11,947 nucleotides of DNA from Betaproteobacteria bacterium (lineage in GTDB: Bacteria > Pseudomonadota > Gammaproteobacteria > Burkholderiales > Burkholderiaceae_E). Below the pieces are notes generated by a model that saw only the letters and a program-made list of their open reading frames with translations, was not told the DNA's origin and ran no database searches. How positions within the stretch are numbered: the stretch's first letter is position 1; each line of letters begins with the position of its first letter. This document shows, piece after piece, positions 1 to 7,178 of the stretch. The stretch lies in NCBI GenBank assembly GCA_009922405.1, contig RFVZ01000055.1, positions 1 through 11,947 of the forward strand, written 5' to 3'. A program made the position numbers and the translations under genes.

Positions 1-1105
1 ATGGCCTTCCCAACATGCGCTCAATCCCGAAGAGGCGCGAGCGGTCGGCCCGGCCGGCGAATGAAACCGAGATACCGGCGCGGCCGGCCCGTGCGGTACG
101 ACCGATCCGGTGGACATAGTCTTCTGCCTTCATTGGCAGGTCGAAGTTGATGACGTGCGAAATCGTTGGCACGTCAATGCCACGCGCGGCTACATCGGTC
201 GCAACCACAATCTGGATTCTGCCTTCGAGCAACATCCGGACGACCCGGTTACGAGCATGCTGCGGCAGATCGCCGTGTAATGCAGCGACCGCGTGGCCTG
301 CCTCCCGCAGGCGCCCGGCTTGGTCTTCAGTCGACAACTTGGTCGACATGAAAATAATCGCCTGCTCCATCCCGTTGGTCGCAAGGACGGCATCCAGCAA
401 ACGGTTCTTGTGATCAAGATCATCGGCGTGATGGACCACCTCAGTCAGCAAGGCACGGTCAATACGCTCGGACAATTCGATCCGCTGGGGATCCTTTGTC
501 AAACGACGAGCCACCGGCGCAACGCGGCCATCGAGCGTGGCCGAAAACAAGAGGGTTTGACGGTCGGCCGGCAAACGTGCAGCAATGAAGTCAATGTCTT
601 CGACGAAGCCCATATCGAGCATGCGGTCGGCTTCATCCAGAACCAGCGTCATCACGCCTGACAAATCGACCCGCCCACGTTCCATGTGGTCGAGCATGCG
701 CCCGGGGGTCGCGATCACGAGTTCTGAGCCTTCGGCCAGCGCATTCAACTGTGGCCCAAATGGAGCACCGCCAATCAGGCAGGCCGTGCGCAATCGACGA
801 CCCGTCGCGCGCAATTCCATGGTGTAGTCACGCGCTGCCCGCTCAATCTGCAAGGCCAACTCGCGAGTCGGCGTCAAAATCAGAGCGCGAGGCCGACGCT
901 CACCGGCATCACCGGCCATCCGGTGGAGAAGAGGCAACAGAAACGCGCCTGTCTTGCCGCTCCCGGTGTGCGAAGAAACCAATAAGTCCTTCCCAGCCAG
1001 TGCGGCAGGGATCGCCTGCTGCTGAACGGGTGTCGGAGCGGAATGCTCTAAGCGCGAAAGCGCGCCGAGAAGGGCCGAATGCAGCCCCAGGCTTGCGAAA
1101 TCCAT
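1..1105 (-). CDS. DEAD-box ATP-dependent RNA helicase, RhlE-like (3' end missing)
   Basis: ATP-dependent RNA helicase of superfamily 2, expected to unwind or remodel RNA duplexes in the cytoplasm (ribosome assembly, RNA decay or cold adaptation). The 368 readable codons hold nearly the full set of motifs in order: Q motif with PTPVQQ at 24-29, Walker A SHTGSGKT at 45-52, PTRELA at 79-84, TPGR at 133-136, DEAD at 157-160, SAT at 188-190, then the second RecA domain with IIFMST near 250, ATDVAARGID at 302-311 and HRIGRTARAG at 332-341. The start ATG at 1105 has GAGGA five bases upstream, and the Q motif lies close to the N-terminus as in RhlE-type proteins. The gene runs off the left edge, so the C-terminal tail, which distinguishes RhlE, SrmB and related subfamilies, is not visible. 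It is divergent from the DUF378 gene. The family is certain; the subfamily is a guess. Confidence 0.95.
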   Translation of the reverse strand, partial: MDFASLGLHSALLGALSRLEHSAPTPVQQQAIPAALAGKDLLVSSHTGSGKTGAFLLPLLHRMAGDAGERRPRALILTPTRELALQIERAARDYTMELRATGRRLRTACLIGGAPFGPQLNALAEGSELVIATPGRMLDHMERGRVDLSGVMTLVLDEADRMLDMGFVEDIDFIAARLPADRQTLLFSATLDGRVAPVARRLTKDPQRIELSERIDRALLTEVVHHADDLDHKNRLLDAVLATNGMEQAIIFMSTKLSTEDQAGRLREAGHAVAALHGDLPQHARNRVVRMLLEGRIQIVVATDVAARGIDVPTISHVINFDLPMKAEDYVHRIGRTARAGRAGISVSFAGRADRSRLFGIERMLGRP

Positions 1106-1342
1106 ATGAATCCTCGATGGCGGTTTGGTTCAGCCGCCCGATCAAGGAACAACCCGTTAAAACGGGTCAGGACAGGAAGCCGAAAACGAATGTCTAGTCC
1201 GGGAACGTTTTCCAAGACCAGCCCACAACTATGACGTAAAAACTCGTCTTGGTCAAGTTGGAACGGGTCTTGTTGTTTGCGGGTAGCAAACTAGGGAACG
1301 ATCTGTGCTCCAACGTGACCACCAACCCAAAGGGAGGAACGC
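1106..1342. promoter_or_regulatory. Divergent intergenic region with two short inverted repeats
   Basis: This 237-bp gap separates the leftward helicase from the rightward DUF378 gene, so it should hold promoters for both. Two dyads can be seen: ACCCGTT/AACGGGT (1152-1158 and 1161-1167, 2-nt spacer) nearer the helicase, and GTTTGC/GCAAAC (1275-1280 and 1286-1291, 5-nt spacer) about 50 bases before the DUF378 start. A looser CCAAGAC/GTCTTGG pair lies at 1212-1218 and 1246-1252. AACGGGTC also recurs as a direct repeat at 1161 and 1262. I could not identify convincing -35/-10 boxes. The dyads may be operators or hairpins in the leaders; nothing in the sequence decides which. Confidence 0.4.
1332..1338 (+). 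promoter_or_regulatory. Strong Shine-Dalgarno of the DUF378 gene
   Basis: GGGAGGA ends four bases before the ATG at 1343. It is the clearest ribosome binding site among the rightward genes. It fixes the DUF378 start and suggests this gene is well translated, with the overlapping arginase gene depending on it. Confidence 0.75.
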
Positions 1343-1594
1343 ATGATCAGCCAAGCCGTCGCACACGCATCCGCGATATCCAGCGGACCTAAATTTGCCA
1401 CTGCAGACTGGGTGGCGTTCATTCTGGCCGTCATCGGCGGACTCAACTGGGGCCTTATCGGTGCCTTTTCATTCGACCCGGTCGCAACCCTTCTAGGCGA
1501 CCATTCGATGGCTTCTCGGGTCACGTACCTTTTCTTCGGGCTATCCTCAATCTACGCGATGTACAGCGCAACCAAGCTTGTCCAACCTCTCTAA
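1343..1594 (+). CDS. DUF378 family small membrane protein
   Basis: An 83-residue membrane protein. The stretch ILAVIGGLNWGLIGAFSFDPV (about residues 27-47) is the hallmark of the DUF378 family (Bacillus YuzA type), in which a first membrane helix carrying the LNWG motif is followed by a short loop with FD and a second helix ending in a tyrosine-rich turn. Here the second hydrophobic stretch, around residues 58-76 (VTYLFFGLSSIYAMYS), fits. The family has no established biochemical role. The start is set by the Shine-Dalgarno GGGAGGA. The arginase frame opens 17 bases before this gene's stop, so the two are probably co-translated. About 22 polar residues precede the first helix, slightly more than the shortest family members have. 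Family assignment is firm; function is unknown. Confidence 0.85.
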   Translation: MISQAVAHASAISSGPKFATADWVAFILAVIGGLNWGLIGAFSFDPVATLLGDHSMASRVTYLFFGLSSIYAMYSATKLVQPL

Positions 1595-2534
1595 ACTTCA
1601 ATCACGTCGTGCATCTTCGGGGGCGCCTTCACCCATCGCCCTAATCGCCCTGCCGGTTGGCGTCGGAGCGCCCGACCCCGGTTGCGCCAAAGGGCCCGAT
1701 GCTTTATTGGCTCAAGGCCTGGAGGGCAGGCTTCGCTCACTCGACCCAACACGAGGTCGAACTTTCAACCGCACAGTCGAGGTCATTCGCTTAGGGCTCA
1801 ACAGCGCCACCCGCCGCAGTTCGCGTTTCATATCCGCCACCGCGACGATCCAAGATCACGCAGAGCGCCTCGCGGCAACGGTTGCCGAATGCATCCGCCG
1901 GGGCTACCAACCTCTGGTGCTTGGAGGCGACCACAGCTGCGCCATCGGAACCTGGAAGGGTGCCGCCCAGGCCGTCACCCAACAAGGCGCCGTCGGCCTG
2001 GTCTGGCTCGACGCCCACCTTGACGCCCATACGCCCGCCACGACCCCAAGCGGGATGATTCATGGCATGCCGCTAGCAGTCCTTCTGGGCCATGGCGACG
2101 CCCGACTCGTCGGGGCTGGCCAGAGCGCCTGTATCGATCCGCGACACCTTTGCCTTGTCGGCGTTCGCAGTTTTGAAGTCGAAGAATCTGCACTGTTGGC
2201 GGGCTTGGGCGTACGAATCATTCAAATGCCAGAAATCGACGCAAAAGGTCTTGTCGCCACCCTTCGCGAAGCAATCGAAATCGCGTCGGGCGCTCTCGGC
2301 GGCTGGGGAGTTTCCATCGACCTGGATGTCCTTGACCCGTTGGATGCCCCTGGGGTCGGCTCACCCGCCCCCCACGGCTTGGAGCCCCAGGCGCTGATCA
2401 AAGCCTTGGCTGGGATCGCCATGACCCCAGGATTTCTGGGCGCCGAAATGTCCGAATACAACCCGGAACTCGACCCTAAAGGAATCACTGGTCGCGTCGC
2501 CGATGCGCTATTGGTTTCCATGTTTTCGAACTGA
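1578..2534 (+). CDS. rocF: Arginase (ureohydrolase family)
   Basis: Manganese enzyme that should hydrolyse L-arginine to ornithine and urea in the cytosol. All metal-site motifs are present: GGDHS at 116-120, DAHLDAH at 145-151 and SIDLDVLDP at 246-254, which together supply the His and Asp ligands of the binuclear Mn centre. HGMP at 162-165 and the late EYNPELD at 293-299 are also typical of arginases and favour arginase over agmatinase or formiminoglutamase. At 318 residues the length is normal. No ATG or GTG lies in frame near the family N-terminus (IALIALPVGVGA from about 20), so the start is taken as TTG at 1578, inside the end of the DUF378 gene and without a visible ribosome binding site; translation is probably coupled to DUF378. 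uup follows after a 49-bp gap. Substrate is inferred from motifs only, and the gene symbol is by analogy. Confidence 0.88.
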   Translation: MSNLSKLQSRRASSGAPSPIALIALPVGVGAPDPGCAKGPDALLAQGLEGRLRSLDPTRGRTFNRTVEVIRLGLNSATRRSSRFISATATIQDHAERLAATVAECIRRGYQPLVLGGDHSCAIGTWKGAAQAVTQQGAVGLVWLDAHLDAHTPATTPSGMIHGMPLAVLLGHGDARLVGAGQSACIDPRHLCLVGVRSFEVEESALLAGLGVRIIQMPEIDAKGLVATLREAIEIASGALGGWGVSIDLDVLDPLDAPGVGSPAPHGLEPQALIKALAGIAMTPGFLGAEMSEYNPELDPKGITGRVADALLVSMFSN

Positions 2535-2583
2535 GTACTGCACATGGGTGCCGCCGAAAGTCCTTGCCGAGTAACATCGCGCC

Positions 2584-4608
2584 ATGCCGCTACTCCAACT
2601 CCGCTCTGCCTCGCTGGCCTTTGGCCATTTTGCACTCCTTGACCGGGCCGACCTTCAGATCGACCCGGGCGAAAGGGTGGCGTTGATCGGTCGAAACGGC
2701 AGCGGCAAATCATCACTCCTTCGGGCCCTCGCCGGCATGGGGGGACTGGATGAAGGCGAGGCCTGGACACAACCAGGACTCAAAGTGGCTTATGTGGCTC
2801 AGGAGCCCCCGCTCGACCCCGAACACACGGTTTTTGAAGCGGTCGTATCGGGGCTAGGGGCCGCAGCTGCTGCCCTGCGTGAGTGGCACGAGGTCTCTGA
2901 CGCGCTTGCCGACCCGGACGCCAAAGACCAGGAAACACTACTCGAACGCATGCAGACACTGCAGACCGAGCTGGAGGCTTCGGACGGCTGGCGACTGCAC
3001 GCCACAGCAGAGCGCGCGATCGATCGATTCGGGCTCGATCCCAACCTGCGAATCAGCAGCCTCTCGGGCGGCCAAAAAAAACGAGTCGCACTCGCCCAGG
3101 CACTCGCCACGGAACCCGATGTTCTCTTGCTCGATGAACCCACAAACCACCTCGATATTGTCTCTATCGAGTGGCTTGAGTCCTTGCTTGCGCCCGGTGA
3201 AAGCGCGACCGCCAGCGCGGACGGAATGGATTCCAGCGCCAGCAGCAGCAATGGCCCCAGCAGCGCCGGCGGACCACCGCTTCTGAGACCCGGCGGCGCG
3301 CTCCTCTTCATCACACACGATCGCCGCTTTCTTGAGCGGGTCGCCACCCGCATCGTAGAACTAGATCGAGGACATCTCGTCAGCTTTCCGGGACGTTGGC
3401 AGACGTATCTCGAGCGCAAAGAACAAATGTTGCACGAGGAAGCGCTGGCCAATGCCCGCGCCGACAAACTCCTGGCGCAAGAAGAAATCTGGATCCGCAA
3501 GGGCGTCGAAGCGCGGCGCACTCGGTCGGTTGGTCGGATTGCTCGACTCGAGCAACTGCGTTCCGAACGCGCGTCCCGTCGTGAACGTCAGGGCGAAGTC
3601 GAGTTACGGGTGGACGCCGGCGACCGGAGCGGCAAGCGTGTTGCCGAGCTCGAACACGTCACCCGGAGTTGGCCCGGAGCCGACGGCCAGCCCAAGGTCG
3701 TGGTCCGCGACTTTTCGTGCCGCGTCATGCGTGGCGATCGAATCGGTCTGATCGGGCCCAACGGCGCCGGAAAGACGACCTTGCTACGCCTCATCCTGGG
3801 CGAAATCGAACCCGACTCCGGCACCGTGATTCAGGGGACTCAGCTTCAGGTCGCCTATTTCGATCAGTTCCGGGCACAGCTGGATCCGGAAGCGGCCTTG
3901 GTCGATGTCATTTCGCCAGGCTCTGACTTCGTCGAAATTGGCGGCCAGCGGCAGCATGTCATTTCCTACCTGGGCGACTTTCTCTTTGCGCCGGCCAGAG
4001 TGCGATCCCCAGTGAAATCGCTCTCAGGCGGCGAACGCAATCGCCTGTTACTGGCCCGTTTGTTCGCCCGACCAGCCAACGTGCTGGTTCTTGACGAACC
4101 CACCAATGATCTCGATATCGAAACGCTGGACCTCCTGGAGCAACTGCTCATGGACTATCCCGGTACCGTATTGTTGGTCTCCCACGACCGATCTTTCCTC
4201 GACACGGTGGTCACCCAGGTGATTGTCGCGGACGGAGATGGGCGTTGGAGCGAACACGTGGGCGGCTGGTCGGATTGGGCCCAATGGCGGGCCAACGCGA
4301 ACCGAAGCGCAGTCCAGACGGACCGATCTGCCCCGCAGATCGTTAAACGAGAGCCTAAGAAGGCCAGCGAGCAATCTTCGATCCGCCTGAGTCGCGCTGA
4401 GCAACGCGAACTCGACCAGTTACCCGACCAGATTGCCGCACTTGAGTCCGAGCGTTCGAGTCTGACCGAACGGCTTTCTGACCCTGTCTTTCACGCTGCA
4501 AAGTCCGACGAATTCCACTCCATTAGCCGGCGTCTGAGCGCCCTCGAGCAGTCGATTTCGACGCTGATGACCCGTTGGGAACTGCTTGAATCCCGGAATC
4601 CTTCGTAA
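2584..4608 (+). CDS. uup: ABC-F ATPase, Uup type
   Basis: Soluble tandem ABC ATPase without membrane domains. ABC-F proteins act on the ribosome; Uup is linked in Escherichia coli to ribosome function and to precise excision of transposons. First nucleotide-binding domain: Walker A GRNGSGKSS at 36-44, signature LSGGQKKR at 160-167, Walker B LLLDEP at 181-186, switch His245. The linker includes the charged EEIWIRKGVEARRTR at 300-314, characteristic of Uup. Second domain: Walker A GPNGAGKTT at 391-399, signature LSGGERNR at 480-487, Walker B LVLDEP at 501-506, His534. A C-terminal helical coiled-coil region (about 600-670) matches the nucleic-acid-binding tail of Uup. Length 674 is a little above the usual 630-640 because a Ser/Gly/Pro-rich stretch is inserted in domain one. 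The ATG is in the right place for the family; no strong ribosome binding site is seen. Confidence 0.93.
   Translation: MPLLQLRSASLAFGHFALLDRADLQIDPGERVALIGRNGSGKSSLLRALAGMGGLDEGEAWTQPGLKVAYVAQEPPLDPEHTVFEAVVSGLGAAAAALREWHEVSDALADPDAKDQETLLERMQTLQTELEASDGWRLHATAERAIDRFGLDPNLRISSLSGGQKKRVALAQALATEPDVLLLDEPTNHLDIVSIEWLESLLAPGESATASADGMDSSASSSNGPSSAGGPPLLRPGGALLFITHDRRFLERVATRIVELDRGHLVSFPGRWQTYLERKEQMLHEEALANARADKLLAQEEIWIRKGVEARRTRSVGRIARLEQLRSERASRRERQGEVELRVDAGDRSGKRVAELEHVTRSWPGADGQPKVVVRDFSCRVMRGDRIGLIGPNGAGKTTLLRLILGEIEPDSGTVIQGTQLQVAYFDQFRAQLDPEAALVDVISPGSDFVEIGGQRQHVISYLGDFLFAPARVRSPVKSLSGGERNRLLLARLFARPANVLVLDEPTNDLDIETLDLLEQLLMDYPGTVLLVSHDRSFLDTVVTQVIVADGDGRWSEHVGGWSDWAQWRANANRSAVQTDRSAPQIVKREPKKASEQSSIRLSRAEQRELDQLPDQIAALESERSSLTERLSDPVFHAAKSDEFHSISRRLSALEQSISTLMTRWELLESRNPS
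3193..3291 (+). repeat. Low-complexity Ser/Gly/Pro insertion within uup
   Basis: Codons 204-236 of uup encode a run rich in Ser, Ala, Gly and Pro between the helix after Walker B (IEWLESLL) and the strand before the switch histidine (ALLFITHD). In E. coli Uup, as I recall it, this interval is only a few residues. The DNA is rich in AGC/GCC triplets, so growth by replication slippage is plausible. The reading frame is preserved and both flanking motifs are intact, so the ATPase should still fold, with an added surface loop. Confidence 0.65.
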
Positions 4609-4758
4609 TCACTCTCAATCAGTCCCAATCACTCGTCACGAAATGCGGGCAATGTTGGTGTTGCCGAACGGTCCCAACCGTCGGAATGAACTGAGAACAA
4701 GTCTGAGATCCGCTAAAGTACCGCCCACGGTCTCCTCGAATGACTCAATTGTCTGCGC
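4609..4758. promoter_or_regulatory. Intergenic region before the envelope module, with one hairpin
   Basis: This 150-bp gap follows uup and precedes the TPR/NTF2-like gene. The clearest structure is a stem at 4664-4684: CCG plus ACGGT pairs with ACCGT plus CGG, with one bulged A and a CCCA loop. No T-run follows on either strand, so it does not look like a standard Rho-independent terminator; it could be a leader hairpin or a weak stop for uup transcripts. The promoter of the three-gene module should lie here, but no convincing -35/-10 pair was found. Confidence 0.3.
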
Positions 4759-6060
4759 GTGAATTTTTTGTCTTCTTATAAGTTAGGCCAATTCGCTGGC
4801 CTCATGACAGCGATCTTTGTTGCCACCCCGCTGTTTGCGCGGGCTGCGGGTGAATTGCAACAGGCGGAGCAACTGGTTGAGGCTGGTCGTGCAACCGAAG
4901 CCATTGCACTCGTTCAGCGCTACGGAAAATCCAGCGACGTGGCATGGGCACAGGTGCACTCAGCGGCACTGTTAGCCAACGGCCAGAGCCGGCGCGCGGT
5001 GGACCTTCTGGCGCCACTTCATGCGGCGGATCCACTCAATCTCGCCCTCGCCAATAACTACGCGGTTGCTCTCGAGGCCATTGGCGCCACCGATACCGCT
5101 CGTCAGGTTCTGGAGCGTGCGCTGGGCGATGGTGCGGCCACGGCAGCAGCGTTTCGCAACCTTCGCTCGCTTTACGCCAAACTGGCCGCCGCGGCCTATG
5201 CCCGAGCAGTGGATGCGCCCGTCCAACGGATGAGCCCAACACTGGCCCTGGTGATGCCCTCGGACCGACAGGCACTTGCGTTCACCCCAGGCGCTGGCGA
5301 CCAATCGCCAGCCATCTCTCGGGGTCCGGCACCCGCGCCAGCCATCCCGCCGATGGCGGCATTGGGGCCCGAGCCTGCAGCACCCAACCGACCGAACAAG
5401 GCGACCACAGCCTCGGCAAATACCGCGACCACGGCGATCACGGCAACAACGCCGCCCGCACCAACACCTGCGACAACCCCACCACCGATAGCGGCTGCGT
5501 CGGCTCCCTCGGCTGCCCCCGCGGCACCAGCAGCGGCGAATCCAGGAGCACCAAAACCGGCGGAGAAACCAGCCGACAAGGCGGCTGAGAAATCCGCGGA
5601 GAAGGCCCCAGCGAAGGCTGCCGACAAGCCCGCAGACAAGCCCGCAGACAAGCCGACCGAGAGGGCAGCGGATAAGACAACCGAGGGTGCTGCTGAAAAG
5701 CCAGCCAATGACCGGCAAGCGGCTGCCTTGGCTCAACTGGAGCGGGCGACCAACAATTGGGCTGCCGCCTGGTCTCGAAAGGACGTACCGGCCTATCTTG
5801 CGTTCTATGCCAAAAATTTCCAGCCGCCCACGGGCTTGTCCCGCAGCGACTGGGAGAAGCAACGACATGAGCGTCTGAATCGATCGGGTTCAATCAAGGT
5901 CAGCATCGATGACCTCAAAGTCGTCGCCGATGGCGATGGCTGGCGGGTGACTTTCCGCCAGCATTACCGGGCCACCGGACTCGAATCGACAGCGACCAAA
6001 TCCATGCGGTGGGTGCATGAAGGGGGACGTTGGCTGATCCAGGCTGAGCGGGCGCAATGA
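4759..6060 (+). CDS. Exported TPR-like protein with C-terminal NTF2-like (SnoaL/DUF4440-type) domain
   Basis: A 433-residue exported protein of unknown function in three parts. Residues 1-29 form a signal peptide (Lys8, a hydrophobic core, then ARA as likely cleavage site). Residues about 32-150 are helical, Ala/Leu rich and TPR-like (EAGRATEAIALVQR, then NNYAVALEAIGATDTARQVL). Residues about 178-318 are a low-complexity linker, first Ala/Pro/Thr rich and then repeated KPADK/EKSAEK units that are lysine rich. Residues about 322-433 are an NTF2-like domain, with the pattern W..AWS.KD...YLAFY....QP and a closing EGGRWLIQAE. It overlaps the L,D-transpeptidase gene by ATGA, so the two are almost certainly made together, and a wall-related periplasmic role is inferred from that. 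The GTG at 4759 gives the best signal peptide but has no clear ribosome binding site; ATG 4804 is the alternative. The strongly biased linker creates long empty frames on the other strand. Confidence 0.8.
   Translation: MNFLSSYKLGQFAGLMTAIFVATPLFARAAGELQQAEQLVEAGRATEAIALVQRYGKSSDVAWAQVHSAALLANGQSRRAVDLLAPLHAADPLNLALANNYAVALEAIGATDTARQVLERALGDGAATAAAFRNLRSLYAKLAAAAYARAVDAPVQRMSPTLALVMPSDRQALAFTPGAGDQSPAISRGPAPAPAIPPMAALGPEPAAPNRPNKATTASANTATTAITATTPPAPTPATTPPPIAAASAPSAAPAAPAAANPGAPKPAEKPADKAAEKSAEKAPAKAADKPADKPADKPTERAADKTTEGAAEKPANDRQAAALAQLERATNNWAAAWSRKDVPAYLAFYAKNFQPPTGLSRSDWEKQRHERLNRSGSIKVSIDDLKVVADGDGWRVTFRQHYRATGLESTATKSMRWVHEGGRWLIQAERAQ
5621..5656 (+). repeat. Short 12-bp tandem repeat encoding KPAD units
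   Basis: The unit CGCAGACAAGCC occurs twice exactly (5631-5642 and 5643-5654), preceded by a partial copy at 5621-5630. It encodes repeated Lys-Pro-Ala-Asp in the linker of the exported TPR/NTF2-like protein. Being a multiple of three, copy changes would lengthen or shorten the linker without breaking the frame. Confidence 0.6.
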
Positions 6061-7166
6061 AGCGAATCACTCAGACCCTGACGTTTCTACTGGCGGTGCT
6101 TTTCGGACCGTTGAGCGAAACGGCTTGGGCACAAACCGATATATCGAGCGACGAAAACCTTCGGGAGGCCATCCGCCTGATCCAGTCTGGCACCAGTCTG
6201 GACAAAGCGCTCGGTGCCGCCCAGCAAGCCGGGCGGGATCTTCCCAAATCTCATCTGGCTAACTTTCTCCAGTATCAGGCCTACATTTCGATGGCCGGTG
6301 GAGATCCGAACCAGGCTCCCCCTGCTGTCAAATCCAGCCCGAATGCTCATCGCGAGTTGGTCAATGAGTCCAAAGCCCGCGGCAAACTGGTGAGCGTCCC
6401 CAAAGGGGCGATTCCGTCCGCAGTGATCCAGATCGGCCCGGGGACGGATACCGTCTTACTGGTCGAATCGGAACGGTCGCGCCTCTGGATTCTCAACCGA
6501 AAAGGCGATTCAATTGCTGTGGTTGCAAACCACTATGTCACTGTGGGCCAGCAAGGGGTGGGGAAAGAGCGCGAAGGCGACCGTAAGACCCCATTAGGGG
6601 TTTACCGCATCCTTAGCGAGATTCCGGGCGCCAAGCTGATTGATTTTTACGGGCCACTGGCCCTGCCGCTGGACTACCCCAACCCGATGGATCGGGCACA
6701 GGCCAAAACTGGTTCGGGGATCTGGGTTCACGGCGTACCTTCCGACCGCTATGCGCGCCCGCCACTCGCGTCCGACGGCTGTGTCGTTTTGGCCAACGAA
6801 GATTTATTGGCCCTGCGAAAATACGCGAAGCCCGGTCGAACGACCGTCGTCGTAGTCCCCCAAACCAATTGGTTAAGCCCCGCCGCCTGGCGGACGATGG
6901 CCTCGAACCAACTCGCAGAACTCCCCATCGAAATGTTTCAAAAAGTCGCTGCGAATGGCGGAAATCGAACAAACGGTGGCGGGGGCGCGAGCGGAACCGG
7001 CAGTCCGAAAGAGAATGCGGCACGCAGTGTGTACCACCTGGAGGCTGAGCGGACGATGGTCGCGGAATACATTGACCGGCGGGGGCAATCGGTTCGCGAT
7101 TACTGGAAGCGTGAAGGGGGGCGTTGGGTCCCTTACATTGACGCGACCACGGCCGCTGTGCACTGA
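6057..7166 (+). CDS. L,D-transpeptidase, YkuD family (Csd6-like)
   Basis: Periplasmic enzyme expected to form or exchange meso-diaminopimelate cross-links in peptidoglycan, or to attach or trim stem peptides, through a catalytic cysteine. Residues 1-26 are a signal peptide (MKR, hydrophobic core, AWA cleavage site). A helical N-terminal part (about 30-110) precedes the YkuD domain at about 130-267, which shows GDRKTPLGVYRI at 174-185, His225-Gly226 in GIWVHG, and the active-site ASDGC at 238-242 with catalytic Cys242. After a Gly/Asn-rich linker (300-320) the tail ends in YWKREGGRWVPY, which resembles only the last strands of an NTF2-like domain. The start ATG overlaps the stop of the NTF2-like gene (ATGA), indicating translational coupling. 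Domain order recalls Helicobacter Csd6 (YkuD then NTF2-like), but the NTF2 part here is mostly missing. Family certain; exact reaction not decided by sequence. Confidence 0.93.
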   Translation: MKRITQTLTFLLAVLFGPLSETAWAQTDISSDENLREAIRLIQSGTSLDKALGAAQQAGRDLPKSHLANFLQYQAYISMAGGDPNQAPPAVKSSPNAHRELVNESKARGKLVSVPKGAIPSAVIQIGPGTDTVLLVESERSRLWILNRKGDSIAVVANHYVTVGQQGVGKEREGDRKTPLGVYRILSEIPGAKLIDFYGPLALPLDYPNPMDRAQAKTGSGIWVHGVPSDRYARPPLASDGCVVLANEDLLALRKYAKPGRTTVVVVPQTNWLSPAAWRTMASNQLAELPIEMFQKVAANGGNRTNGGGGASGTGSPKENAARSVYHLEAERTMVAEYIDRRGQSVRDYWKREGGRWVPYIDATTAAVH

Positions 7167-7178
7167 CCACTAGCGCCG

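Noticed and set aside
293..1197. Plus-strand open frames over 80-148 codons opposite the helicase
   Set aside because: The minus strand carries all DEAD-box motifs in one uninterrupted frame; the plus frames have no recognisable motifs.
2222..3521. Minus-strand frames of 182 and 240 codons opposite arginase and uup
   Set aside because: Composition is Arg/Ser/Pro rich, typical of antisense in GC-rich genes, and the plus strand encodes complete well-known enzymes.
4664..4684. Rho-independent terminator after uup
   Set aside because: The stem is real but has a bulge and no T-run on either side, so it is listed only as a hairpin of unknown role.
5621..5656. CRISPR or other spaced repeat array
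   Set aside because: The repeats are 12-bp, directly tandem, in frame and coding for KPAD units; there are no spacers.
4972..5868. A 298-codon minus-strand open frame (and a 170-codon one in another frame) opposite the TPR/NTF2-like gene
   Set aside because: They mirror the Ala/Pro/Lys low-complexity codons on the plus strand, give Arg/Gly/Cys or Ala-rich composition without domains, and lie fully within a gene that has a signal peptide and a recognisable domain.
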